This document shows positions 24,541 to 33,964 of a stretch of DNA of 64,000 nt, piece after piece (within the stretch, counting starts at the first letter, position 1; each line of letters opens with the position of its first letter). The DNA comes from Oryzias latipes (Eukaryota; Chordata; Actinopteri; Beloniformes; Adrianichthyidae), in NCBI RefSeq assembly GCF_002234675.1, contig NC_019879.2, positions 13,272,464-13,336,463 of the forward strand, in the 5' to 3' direction. The notes beneath the pieces were generated by a model, which saw only the letters and a list, made by a program, of their open reading frames with translations, was not told where the DNA came from and searched no databases. A program made the translations under genes and the position numbers.

Positions 24541-25566
24541 TTCTTGCATCTGCTGTGCGGTTCAACCAGTTCAGATCCCATCATCTTGTTTGGTCCCTCT
24601 GAATGTAATAGTGAGGTGGTTCCTGCTCCTGCCAGTTGTAGTGTTGAGGCTGTGTCAGACTCTAGTTCAGTTGACATGGAGGTTGGTGTAACGTTTGGCT
24701 CCTCGGATGATGAGCTGGTAACCTCTGAGGTCCAGGAGCCTGGTCCTGTTCCTGCTGCTGGTACGTTAAAGTTCCCCAGCATCAGAGGATCGTTTCACCA
24801 GGGCAGTGAGCTGTTTGGGAGCAACAGTGGGCGGCAGTGCATGGCCATCTCTTTGGTGGCTGCTGCCAAGCACACTGTTAAAAGTGTGTTTCAGTGGGAC
24901 AGTTGTGAGTTGGATTCTGTGCTGCTTGCTGGAGATCAGGTTTACTCGGACCTGCAGAGACAGAACAAAATCACTGACTCTGCAGGTTTTCTGAGAGTGA
25001 CTGATCTTCCAGATCAAGTAGTGGTAGATGGGGTTGAACTGTCCTGTGTTTTTGGGGAAGTTGTTAGTGGGGATGCTAAAATCAATTCGGGTGAGTTTGT
25101 TGATGTGGGTGTGTTGGTTCCCCTGAAGGAGGGGTTGGCTAGGATGACGGCACAGTACAACACGTGTCTGCTGACACTGTGTGAGAACACGTGTGCCGTC
25201 ATTGCTGAGAATGGACGCTGGGCTATTGTAGACTCCCATTCTCGCAGTCCTGAAGGGATGAGGGTCCCTGATGGATCCAGCGTAGTTCTGTTTTTTGACT
25301 CTGTGGGTGAAGTTCACGACTACCTGCAGAGGTCAGTCGAGGGCATTGTCCTCACAGAGTTTGAAATGGTTGGTGTTGTTTTTTCTGCTTCCAATACATT
25401 TGGCCCTTTCTTAGGAAGTCCTGCAGAAAGTAACTCCCTGAACCTCTGCAAAGAGAGCCTCTTCCATGACACTTCATTAGATGTCACTGTAGAACCCAAA
25501 AAGACAGCAACAAAACGTAAAATGGATTCAAAAATTGATATTGCAGGCCCTTCAGTGAAAACCTAA
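24541..25566 (+). CDS. Helentron C76-like cysteine protease domain
   Basis: An open frame of about 340 codons, most likely one large exon following the SGNH exons. After an acidic Ser/Glu-rich linker, residues 82-255 resemble peptidase family C76, the ubiquitin-specific protease of herpesvirus large tegument proteins, which also occurs in cellular mobile elements. GSNSGRQCMAISL holds the predicted nucleophile Cys (24838-24840) preceded by a Gln; GRWAIVDSHSRSPEGM holds Asp-x-His (residues 230 and 232); VPDGSSVVLFF is the closing strand. Gln, Cys, Asp and His are all in place, so it could be catalytically competent. Role in the element is unknown; deubiquitination or self-processing are guesses. 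It ends at TAA 25564-25566 and homology continues in another frame, implying an indel. Distant similarity judged by motif only. Confidence 0.7.
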   Translation, partial: FLHLLCGSTSSDPIILFGPSECNSEVVPAPASCSVEAVSDSSSVDMEVGVTFGSSDDELVTSEVQEPGPVPAAGTLKFPSIRGSFHQGSELFGSNSGRQCMAISLVAAAKHTVKSVFQWDSCELDSVLLAGDQVYSDLQRQNKITDSAGFLRVTDLPDQVVVDGVELSCVFGEVVSGDAKINSGEFVDVGVLVPLKEGLARMTAQYNTCLLTLCENTCAVIAENGRWAIVDSHSRSPEGMRVPDGSSVVLFFDSVGEVHDYLQRSVEGIVLTEFEMVGVVFSASNTFGPFLGSPAESNSLNLCKESLFHDTSLDVTVEPKKTATKRKMDSKIDIAGPSVKT

Positions 25567-25571
25567 AGAAA

Positions 25572-26230
25572 GTGAAATTAGATGATGTTGCTGTGGAGGA
25601 TCAGGATGTAATTTTTAGTGAGCCTGAGCAGGAAATTTTCTATTTTAACCCTTTAAATCTGGATGTCTGCCAGGCTCTGTGCTCAATGTTAAATATTGAG
25701 TTCCAAAATTTTAATGCCCCACCTGCTCCTCCCATTGGTTTGTTAGGGCCCCCCTGCACCAACGAAAAAATCATTGGAGATGGAAATTGTTACTTTAGGG
25801 CCATCTCTCAGGCTGTGAGCGGATCCCAAAACAGCCACAGAAAAATTCGGTTAGCCGTTGTTAAACAATTGGAAACAAATCCCGATCTGTATAGCTGGGT
25901 AATTGGGCGGAGTACTCCTCTGTGGCTGAGTACATAACCAAATCTAGGATGCGTTTTGTTAGTGTTTGGGCAACAGACGTAGAAATTCAAGCACAGCTGA
26001 TTTATTAGGAGTAAATGTTTTTGTATTGTTTGATGGCAGGTGGCTTCGGCACCAGAGCAGCGGTCACAATTATCTGAAAATGCATTTATATAGAAAATTG
26101 TGGTGGTACACATTTTGAGACTGTTGTGTGTGTTAAAGATCCACAACAGGACCGCTGTGCTGGCTGTTGTCCTCTGCCAACAAACAACCAAAAACATATT
26201 ACATGCGTTCACATGAAAAGGATAACATTT
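25572..26230 (+). pseudogene. Helentron OTU cysteine protease domain, broken
   Basis: A frame open to a stop at 25935-25937 contains TNEKIIGDGNCYFRAISQAV: the OTU signature with catalytic Asp and Cys (Cys codon 25788-25790), followed by HRKIRLAVVKQL. OTU domains are ubiquitin-type deconjugases and are common in Helentrons. From 25938 to about 26170 weak homology to the second half of the domain continues with stops in every frame, and the expected catalytic His block cannot be read. It is shifted relative to the C76 frame just upstream. The domain call is firm; this copy is inactive in the second half unless sequencing errors explain it. Confidence 0.8.
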
Positions 26231-26299
26231 GTTCTACAGATATAAGAACTACTTCGTAATTGACGAGAGCAAATGTATTAAATTTACTTCTAAATATTT

Positions 26300-26868
26300 G
26301 TTATGCCAAAAAGACAACAAACGGCAAAAAGCTTAAAGGAAAAATCTACACAGAAAACGAGAGGAACGGTTAAAGCATGTCATCCGAAGAAATATTTAAA
26401 ATAAAGTTACAGACAAAAGTTATGGTAACAAATAGGAGACACACAAACTTAGATATATGGAAAATGAGATTTTAGAGAAATGGTAAAGTCAAAAGCAAAA
26501 ATGCAATATGCAGATGAAATGGATAAGATTAAAAGTAAAAGAAAAGCCAAATATATCAAGATTCAGCACACCGGAGCACACTCATCACACTTAGCAAAGA
26601 AAGATACAGGAAAGATGCCAAACACCGGAACACACTTATTGCGCTTGGCAAGGAAAAATACAGGAAAGATGCCAAATACCAGGAACACACTTATTGCGCT
26701 CAGCAAGGAAAAATACAGGAAAGATGCCAAACACCGGAACACACTTATTAAACTTAGCATGGAAAAATACAGGAATGATAAGTCCACAAACTTGAGCTAA
26801 AAGCTTTGAACAAAAAAGAGATATCGTGAAAATCCTGCGTTCAGAAAGAGTGTCATAAGCAAGTTAAA
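26300..26868 (+). pseudogene. Helentron Lys/Arg-rich repeat region
   Basis: An ATG at 26304 opens MPKRQQTAKS but soon stops; after that only short frames are open. The longest, 26480-26800, encodes copies of an about 18-residue repeat such as KEKYRKDAKHRNTLIAL, at the DNA level four units of about 57 bp between 26562 and 26790 (aggaaagatgccaaacaccgg). It is very basic, suggesting nucleic-acid binding. Helentrons of fish typically carry such repeats ahead of the Rep. Interrupted by frameshifts. Confidence 0.6.
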
Positions 26869-27635
26869 GTGAAGAGGCAGTTGTCAAAAAAGAGAGCAGA
26901 GCATTTTCAGGAAGTCATGCAGGACTTCCTAAAAAAGGTGGAAAAGGGTCCAGAGTTTGTTTGCTGTGTGTGCAACAGACTTCTGTTTCATCACCAGGTT
27001 TTGCTGTGCGTCAGGGAGACGTACAGCAAATCTGCGAAGATGGCAGAGATTGCAGATGTGTGCATTAGTGAGGACTACCTGCACCGCTGCAACATGGACT
27101 GTGAGAGCCCATGTTTGTTTTTAGGGACGGCGAGGAGCGCTCTGTGGATTTGCCACTGCTGCGACTCAAAGTTAAAAAGAGGTCTGACCCCGCCTGAGTG
27201 GGTCGGTAATAATTGGAGGTGTGTCCTGTCCCACCTGAGTTGGCTTGTTTAAATAGTTTAGAGCAGCATCTGATTGCACTGCATATACCTTTCATGAAGA
27301 TGCTTGCTCTGCCTAAAGGTGGGCAGAATGGTGTTCACGGCCCAATCACGTGTGTTCCTGCCAACTTGGTGCAAACGACCAATGTGCTGCCTCGGTCTGA
27401 CATGGAAGGGTCTCTGCTGCGCGTCAAATTAAAGCGTAAACTGACTTACAAAGGTCATTATGAGTATCAGTTTGTGGATACCATGCACATTAGGCGAGCC
27501 TTGCAATATTTGAAACGCAACAATAAGTATTACAAAGACATAGAGTTTAATGAAGCTTGGCTCAATGACTTTTGTAAAGAAGAATTGGAAGAAGAAAATC
27601 GAACGAACCAGAAAATCAGACGGACAAAAAGATGA
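26869..27635 (+). pseudogene. Helentron Cys-rich and DUF6570-like region
   Basis: Frame 26869-27252 carries FVCCVCNRLLF and, later, ALWICHCCDSKLKRG: paired Cys knuckles that look like a zinc-binding module. A shift near 27200 moves homology to frame 27213-27635, which has ELACLNSLEQHLIALHIPF, MLALPKGGQNGVHGP and LKRKLTYKGHYEYQFV, the pattern of the DUF6570 domain found in Helitron Rep/helicase proteins. Another shift near 27600 leads into the Rep frame. Function of DUF6570 is unknown. Confidence 0.7.
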
Positions 27636-30067
27636 AAAAGAGGATGAGGCCGATGATGGAGAAGATGAGCTTCTCCATGACAGACAGAATCACTGCATGT
27701 TCCAAGATTCTGCTCTGTTCCCAGTGGACATCGGCCAAGAAGTCCTGGACCAGTATTTTGAGGATATTTTGAATTTGGCCCCGGCGGAAGGAAATAATCC
27801 GGTCCGATTATTGACAAATCGAGAAAATGAAGCTAAATGTTTTCCTGTCATCTTTCCCGATGGTAAAAACGTTTACCATGAAAACAGAAGGTTCAAATTA
27901 ACTCTCTCGCGTTACTTCAACAACAGGATCCTCCATGCTGACGGTAGGTTTGCACAGAACGTCGAGTACATCTTTTTTGCACAGTACATGTCGGAGGTGG
28001 AGAAGGTTGTTTCTAGTGTATCTGTGGCTCTCAGAAAAGAAAAATCAGGAAGTGCATCTGAAGGTGTAAGTGCCGATGCACGTTCTGAGAAAACCCTGAA
28101 GAAGCTGCTGGAAGCAGATCAGGGCTTTTGTTTTCTCCGGCCTATTCGAGGCACTCCGGCATTCTGGCAGGCAACACAGAAGGACCTGTTGGCCTGTGTT
28201 CGTCAGCTGGGTATTCCAACGTGGTTCTGTTCGTTCTCTGCAGCCGACATGCGTTGGAAAAATCTCCTCGACACTGTGTTAAGACAGGAGGGGAGAACCC
28301 AGACAGCTGACCAGTTGGATTGGGCTGAAAGATGTGAATTGTTGCGCAGGAACAGTGTCACCGCGGCACGCATGTTTGACTTCCGCTGGCACTGTTTCCT
28401 GAGGGTGGTCCTGATGTCTCCGGCTAATCCTATAGGGAAAATTGTGGATTTCTTTTATAGGATTGAGTTCCAGCAGCGTGGGTCCCCTCACGTGCACGTT
28501 TTGTTTTGGATTGAGGGGGCTCCACGGATAGGGAAAGAGTCGGAAGAGGAGGTCGCAGCGTTTATTGATAGATACGTCACCTGCGAGATTCCTCAGGATG
28601 ACGAAGTGTTGAGGGAAATTGTTTTGGCTGTCCAGCAGCACTCAGGAACCACACCAAGTCATGTAAGAAGGGGGGACCAAATGTCGCTTCAACTTTCCAA
28701 AAACAGCATCCGGCCGCACATTTGTTATCGAAGATGAAAAGATTGTGAAATGCCCCAAATGTACCGACCCGAACGTCAAAGCCGGCGAAGTATCCAAATT
28801 AGAATGCATCTGCTGGAAGATTGACATGAAGAAGCAGATTGCTGCGGAGGCATTTGACTTTTTGACCGAAATTAATCGCGTTGTTAATGACGACAAATCA
28901 GAATTCGAAACCCTGGAGCAGATCTTTGAGTATTTCCAAATTGACCAGGAAATATACGAGAAACTGTTCAGGGCCTGCCATCGGAGAAGCCAGGTCGTCC
29001 TAAAAAGAAACAAAAATGAAATCTGGATCAACCCCTACAACAAGTCCCTGTTAAAATGTTGGAATGCAAACATGGACATTCAGTACATCGTTGATGCGTT
29101 CGCTTGCGTCGTGTACATCATCTCGTACATTTCAAAAGAAGAGCGTGAAATTGGCCTGTTGTTGCGAAACACCCAAAAAGAAGCGGAAAAGGGAAACACC
29201 AGTGCAAAAGAGACACTGAAGAAATTAGGCACCGTATATTTACATAATCGGCATGTGTCGGCTCAAGAAGCAGTGTATAGATTGGCTAATATGCACCTAA
29301 AAGAATGCTCCAGAAAAGTTGTGTTCATTCCAACCGGGGACAACATCATTAGGATGAGCAAACCGCTTGCTGTTCTGCAGCAGCAAGATGAGTCCGGGTC
29401 CCAGTGGATGCTAAACATCGTGGACCGGTACAAAAATAGGCCACACGATCAGGAATTTGACGACCTGTGCATTGCTACTTTCGCGTCCGAATATCGGCTA
29501 TTGTCAAAAAACGAAAGCTCCAAAAATGCGATAGAGCTCCAAAATAATTGTGGTCTGGTCGTAAAACGCACACGCACCAAACCTGCAGTCGTCCGTTATG
29601 CGCGCTTCTCCGAGCACAAAAATCCGGAGCGGTTTCATTTGAGTATTCTCCAATTATTCCTCCCGTATCGCACGGACGACGACCTGAAACCGCAGGATTT
29701 CAAATTCTATCAGGATTATTATAAGAACGGTACAGTGCGTCTTCGTAGCGGTGAACACACTGTTGAAAGTGTTGTCGATCGGAACCGGGAGAAGTTCGAG
29801 CGTGAGGCTGATGCGTTAGAGCTGGCCCAGGCTGAGCTGACGGATGCAGAGTTTTTGGAGGCTGCATGGGACATTTTGGTCCCCGGGGCCCAGTTGGAGC
29901 AGCGGGAGAGTGAGATGGAGCAGCGAGAGCAGCTGGTAGAGAGAGGGACAGAGGGTGAACATCAGGAGGACATTCCAGATCTGGATGTCTCCGTGGAGAA
30001 GCTGCTCGACTGGAGAAGAGTCCCGGTCTCAGTAGGGAGGAGGGGCTGTTGCTCATCAGCTCTCTGA
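27550..30067 (+). pseudogene. Helentron Rep (HUH nuclease) domain
   Basis: Two frames, 27550-28737 and 28745-30067, cover the rolling-circle Rep. The first contains a Helitron_like_N domain (about residues 130-330) with RGSPHVHVLFW: the HUH-type metal-binding pair at 28489-28497. The second has YIISYISK with the two candidate nucleophile tyrosines (29114-29116 and 29126-29128), as in the Y2 Rep of Helitrons. The frames are separated by a one-base shift in a G6 run at 28670-28675. A Glu/Gln-rich linker closes the region before the helicase, where another shift occurs near 30020. Apart from the shifts, all expected catalytic residues are present. Rep would nick and join single strands in rolling-circle transposition. 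Confidence 0.88.
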
Positions 30068-31449
30068 ATGAGCTGCAGCTCTCCACCTTCCTACATGTCA
30101 GAGAGTGGTGTTTACAGAAGGTCTCAGGTCAGAACCCAGATCCTCTGCACATGTTTGTTACAGGCGGTGCAGGGACTGGAAAGAGCCACCTGATCAGAGC
30201 GATCCAGTACGAGGCTACGAGGTTGCTGTCACCTCTGTGTCTCCAGCCGGACGCCATGTCGGTTCTGCTGACCGCCCCCACAGGGATTGCTGCCTACAGT
30301 CTGAAGGCAGCAACCATTCACACTACATTTGGAATCGGTACAGAATTCCGTCTGCCGTACTCTCCTTTGGGCGAGGAGAAACTTAATTCTATGCGCGTTA
30401 AGTACCACGATTTGCAGATTTTGATCATTGATGAGATTTCCATGGTGGACCACAGACTATTGACCTACATCCACGGCAGACTGCGACAAATTAAACAAAC
30501 AGGTGACTTTTCCCCATTTGGAAAAGTGTCAATTATCGCTGTTGGAGATTTCTATCAGTTGCCTCCCGTTAAAGGGAAACCACTTTATGCAGAAAAATCT
30601 GAGCTAAATTTGTGGTCCATGTGCTTCAAAGTGGTTGAACTGACAGAGATCGTCCGACAGAAAGACCAAGCATTTGCACAGATGTTAAACAGGCTTAGGA
30701 CGCGTACAAAAGACACCAAATTGTTGCCCAGTGACGTGCAAATGCTGAAGCAGTGTGAAACGGGCGAGGACAGCACGGCTTTGCACATTTTCCCCACCAA
30801 TGCCCAAGTGTTTCAACACAACTTGGAGCAGCTCAAAATTACATGTGAAAATTATTGTGAAATTGTTGCAGAAGACTTTATCCCGAGTAAAGAGACGGGT
30901 AAACTGCAACTGATGAGTGGGCATCACAAAAAAGTGAAGAACAGCTGTTTGGAAGAGAGGCTGTTATTGGGAGTCAACGCTCGAGTGATGCTATGCAAAA
31001 ATTTAGACATCACAGATGGATTGGTAAATGGGGCATGCGGCATAGTCACCCACATTGAATCCTACACAGAGGGGGGGTTTCCAAAATATGTTTATGTGAA
31101 ATTTGATGATGAGGAAATTGGGAAAATAGCTCGGAGAACATGTGCCAAAGCCGACTTGCCTGGTTCCACTGCTATAGGGCCCGAGGAAGAGCGGGTGAGC
31201 CAAAAGGGGGGGATGAGGAGACAGTTCCCACTCAAGCTGGCATGGGCTTGTACCGTCCACAAGGTACAAGGCCTGACTGTGGACAAGGCTGTGGTCTCCT
31301 TTAATAAGATCTTTGCTGCTGGACAGGTGTATGTTGCTGTGAGTCGGGTCAGGACCATCGAGGGTTTGATAATTAGGGATTTAAGGAAAAGGCGATTTAC
31401 TGCAATAAACATGCGAAGGCTGCTCTGCAGAAGATGCCCCCCCTCCTGA
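30049..31449 (+). CDS. Helentron PIF1-family helicase domain
   Basis: A 466-codon open frame encodes a complete superfamily 1B helicase: Walker A GGAGTGKS (30163-30186, residues 39-46), motif Ib-like TAPTGIAAY, Walker B ILIIDEISMVD (residues 124-134), motif III VGDFYQLPPV, motif V VHKVQGLTVD (about residue 403) and motif VI VYVAVSRVR. It is the 5'-3' helicase that unwinds DNA after Rep nicking; in Helitrons it is fused C-terminal to Rep. Here it is in another frame than Rep, so a shift near 30020 must be bypassed for a fusion. The last residues overlap the endonuclease ORF by 16 bp. This part shows no inactivating change. Confidence 0.92.
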   Translation: MLISSLNELQLSTFLHVREWCLQKVSGQNPDPLHMFVTGGAGTGKSHLIRAIQYEATRLLSPLCLQPDAMSVLLTAPTGIAAYSLKAATIHTTFGIGTEFRLPYSPLGEEKLNSMRVKYHDLQILIIDEISMVDHRLLTYIHGRLRQIKQTGDFSPFGKVSIIAVGDFYQLPPVKGKPLYAEKSELNLWSMCFKVVELTEIVRQKDQAFAQMLNRLRTRTKDTKLLPSDVQMLKQCETGEDSTALHIFPTNAQVFQHNLEQLKITCENYCEIVAEDFIPSKETGKLQLMSGHHKKVKNSCLEERLLLGVNARVMLCKNLDITDGLVNGACGIVTHIESYTEGGFPKYVYVKFDDEEIGKIARRTCAKADLPGSTAIGPEEERVSQKGGMRRQFPLKLAWACTVHKVQGLTVDKAVVSFNKIFAAGQVYVAVSRVRTIEGLIIRDLRKRRFTAINMRRLLCRRCPPS

Positions 31450-32144
31450 GTGATGAAAGAAGATGTGACCCATCTTCTTTCAGAGTTTTTCTGCTGAATG
31501 TTCAGGGATTGTGCAGACATGTCTCCTATCTGGCCCACTGTACACAGCAGCTGCAGCCTAACTGCATTGCTGTGACAGAGACATGGCTGACCCCTAGCTC
31601 TGCCTTAGAAGCTGTCCAAATGGACGGCTTCAGTTTCCACAGCCGTCCGAGAGGGCTTTCCTACAGTGGAACCAACCCAGCATTAGTTGGCCTGAAGAGC
31701 CAGCAACATGGTGGGGTTGGGATCTACTGTACGGACGGAGGAGACTACCAAATTCTGGATAAGCCAGACCTTAATTTGGAGTGTGTTGTTTACAGGAGTC
31801 TGGCTCTAAATTTAGTGTTAGCTGTAGTGTATCGGCCCCCCTCCTATCCTGTAGTGCTGTTTAGATCCCACCTACAGGATTTAGTACTTTGGTTAGAAAC
31901 TCAAAGTGAATCAGTAGTAGTGATGGGAGATTTTAATGAAGACATCCTGAAGTCCTCTTCCATTTTTAATCTGATGACGGACAGAGGCTTCAGGCAGCAT
32001 GTCACTTCTCCCACAACAGAGAGGGGGGAAACCATCATAGATCATGTCTATGTCAAAACTTCCAAATTTACTGTCAAGGCCGTGGTCAGTCAAATTTACT
32101 TCAGTGACCACGAGGGGATCCTCTGTTCATTTAGTGCATCCTAG
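31434..32144 (+). CDS. Helentron APE-like (EEP) endonuclease domain
   Basis: A 236-codon frame with LLNVQGL (metal-binding Asn), VTETWLT (catalytic Glu), VVMGDFNEDI (Asp and Asn), TIIDHVYV and YFSDHEGIL (Asp-His pair): the full set of exonuclease-endonuclease-phosphatase motifs, closest in style to the endonucleases of CR1/L2/Rex LINEs. Helentrons are the Helitron branch that carries such a domain after the helicase. It begins with ATG in the overlap at 31434-31449, within a C7 run (31437-31443). It may be a separate ORF, or the C-terminal part of the helicase protein after loss of one C. Intact in itself. Confidence 0.88.
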   Translation: MPPLLSDERRCDPSSFRVFLLNVQGLCRHVSYLAHCTQQLQPNCIAVTETWLTPSSALEAVQMDGFSFHSRPRGLSYSGTNPALVGLKSQQHGGVGIYCTDGGDYQILDKPDLNLECVVYRSLALNLVLAVVYRPPSYPVVLFRSHLQDLVLWLETQSESVVVMGDFNEDILKSSSIFNLMTDRGFRQHVTSPTTERGETIIDHVYVKTSKFTVKAVVSQIYFSDHEGILCSFSAS

Positions 32145-32548
32145 AGGGGGGAGTTTTCTGCTGGAGACAGCCTGGTGTTTATTGTAGGGTGGGGTTTTGT
32201 CGTTCGATTTGGTGGAAAATTTGGAGGGAGGGGGTCTAAACCATGTAGTAAATTGTCTGGTAAACAGTTTTTATAGCTTTCTTTGATATTAAATGGCATT
32301 TGTATTTTAAAAGGTAAGTCTTGATTTTTTTTTTTTTTTTGTTCTCTTTTAATGCATGTGTTCATGTTCATTTTTGAAATGTTCGGTTTCTTTTACTGTA
32401 TTTCAACAAGCATGTGACACAAAAACATGTAATTTCTGATAGCTTTTTAAAGCAATTAGATTAACATTCACTCTAGTGTGTTTGATCATTGAAGTCCATG
32501 CTGGTTGGAATACAGGTTTTGCTTCCATGTTCAGTCAAAAAAGCAAAA
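32145..32548. other. Probable 3' region of the Helentron
   Basis: Non-coding sequence following the endonuclease stop, with attaaa at 32289 and a T16-T17 tract at about 32325. The 3' terminus and the Helentron hairpin were not found with certainty. Confidence 0.4.
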
Positions 32549-32606
32549 GGCACTGGTAGTTGGTACTCTGGCTTCAGCCAGACGGGGTTCAACTCCCTGC
32601 AGTGTC
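32549..32606 (+). ncRNA. Short tRNA-like structure
   Basis: The 58-nt stretch folds by hand as a small tRNA: acceptor ggcactg pairs with cagtgtc (7 bp, one G-T), D-arm-like gta/tac, stem ctggc/gccag around a 4-nt loop, and a full T arm cgggg-ttcaact-ccctg with 7-nt loop. The B box gggttcaactcc fits Pol III consensus. The anticodon loop is too small for a normal tRNA, so it is a deleted tRNA pseudogene or SINE head. Confidence 0.5.
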
Positions 32607-32744
32607 CTTGAAAATTCTTTGACTTTGACATGAAACATCAGAGTAAGTAATTACAATATTATTCTAAATTTGTACAGATTATTAATGTTGGTAAAGAATC
32701 TTTCAGATTTGATAAATATACCAATACTAAATGTATATAACTTT

Positions 32745-33962
32745 TCATCAGGTTTGCGGATGACACAACAGTGGTTGTTGAGACCCACCACTGCATCTTA
32801 GAGACCACCTACAGAAGGGAGGTGAGCAGGCTGGCTCTGTGGTGCAAAGACAACAATCTCCACCTGAATGTGGAAAGACAAAGGAGATGGTTATGGACTT
32901 CAGGAGCATTCAAGCACCTATACTGATCATCAATGGTGCTGATGTGGAAAGGGGGAGATTCAAAGTTCCTCGGGGTGCGCATCTGCAAGAACGTGACTTG
33001 TAACCACAACACTGCATCACAAAAAGCCCAACAATGCCTGTACTTCACCGCAAAATGAATAGGGCCAGAGCTCCTCCCCCCAACCCTCAGACCGTCTACA
33101 GGGGGGCCATTGAGAGCATCCTTACCAGCTGCATCACCGTGTGTTACGCGGCATGACAGAAGACTGCAGCACATTGTAAAACAGCTAAGAAGATCATCTG
33201 AGTCCCTCTCACTGCCTCTGGGACATTTATCACTCCTGCCTCACCCGCAAAGCCATCAGGATTGCTGGGTACCCCTCACACCCATCACAGAAACACTTTA
33301 GACTGCTGCCATCAGGGAGGGATTGCCAAGCCCAGAACCAGCAAACTCATTCATTCATTTTCTGTTCCGTTTTTCCGTTTCAGGGGTCACGGGGCTGCTG
33401 GAGCCTATCCCGGCCACTTATGGGCGAAGGCAGGGGATGCCCTGGACAGCTCGCCAGTCTGTCACAGGGTAGAATATCCACACATCCATTCACTCGCACC
33501 TAGGTACAATTTTTAGATTTGCCAATTAACCTATGAAGCATGTTTTTGGATGGTGGAGGAAGCCGGAGATCCCGCAGAGAACCCATGCATACACGGGAGA
33601 ACATGCAAACTCCACACAGAAAGGACCCCCATTGATGTTCTGTTTCAGGTCCACCAGCTGGGACTTGAACTGAGGGCTTCTTGCTGTGAGGCAAGTGCGC
33701 TAACCACTGCGCCACAGTGCAGCCACCAGCAGATTCGCCGAGAGTTTATACACTGAAATAGTTTCACACCTGATTCAGAACATCATCTCCACCAAAGACT
33801 ACCATCACGACTCATGTACTTACTGTTCTTAGCAATGTTGTCAATCTAAACTTACTATATTTTATTATTGTATAGCTGATTGCACTGTGGGCGAGAGGAG
33901 GTAATTTCATCTGTACTGTATGTCATGTGTATTCAGCCATTTGACAATAAAGCTGACTTTGA
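32745..33962 (+). pseudogene. Rex1/L2-like LINE 3' part
   Basis: From 32751 a frame reads FADDTTVVET (RT motif C, FADD) and LALWCKDNNLHLNVE, characteristic of the Rex1 branch of CR1/L2 LINEs; further blocks of the RT thumb region follow to about 33340 with frameshifts and stops. The 3' untranslated part resumes after a SINE insertion at 33723 and ends near 33962 with gacaataaagctgactttga, a typical Rex1-like end. 5' truncated as usual for LINEs. Inactive. Confidence 0.8.
33345..33722 (-). mobile_element. tRNA-derived SINE inside the Rex1/L2 relic
   Basis: Read on the minus strand it begins with a tRNA-like head (gcgcagtggttagcgca, then ggttc-type B box degraded to agttcaagtcc), followed by the body with acatgcaaactccacaca-like and ctatcccggcc blocks, and ends in an (ATGA)n-type tail (cattcattcattt on plus). 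Flanks accagcaaactc (before 33345) and accagcagattc (after 33724) are a diverged target duplication. The same SINE family occurs at 45478-45820. Confidence 0.8.
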
Positions 33963-33964
33963 CT

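Noticed and set aside
24766..25317. 183-codon minus ORF
   Set aside because: Antisense shadow of the C76-like domain.
25808..26212. 134-codon minus ORF
   Set aside because: Antisense to the OTU domain; no motif.
21878..32144. Single intact host gene
   Set aside because: Rep, PIF1 helicase and EEP order is that of a Helentron; frameshifts argue against a host gene.
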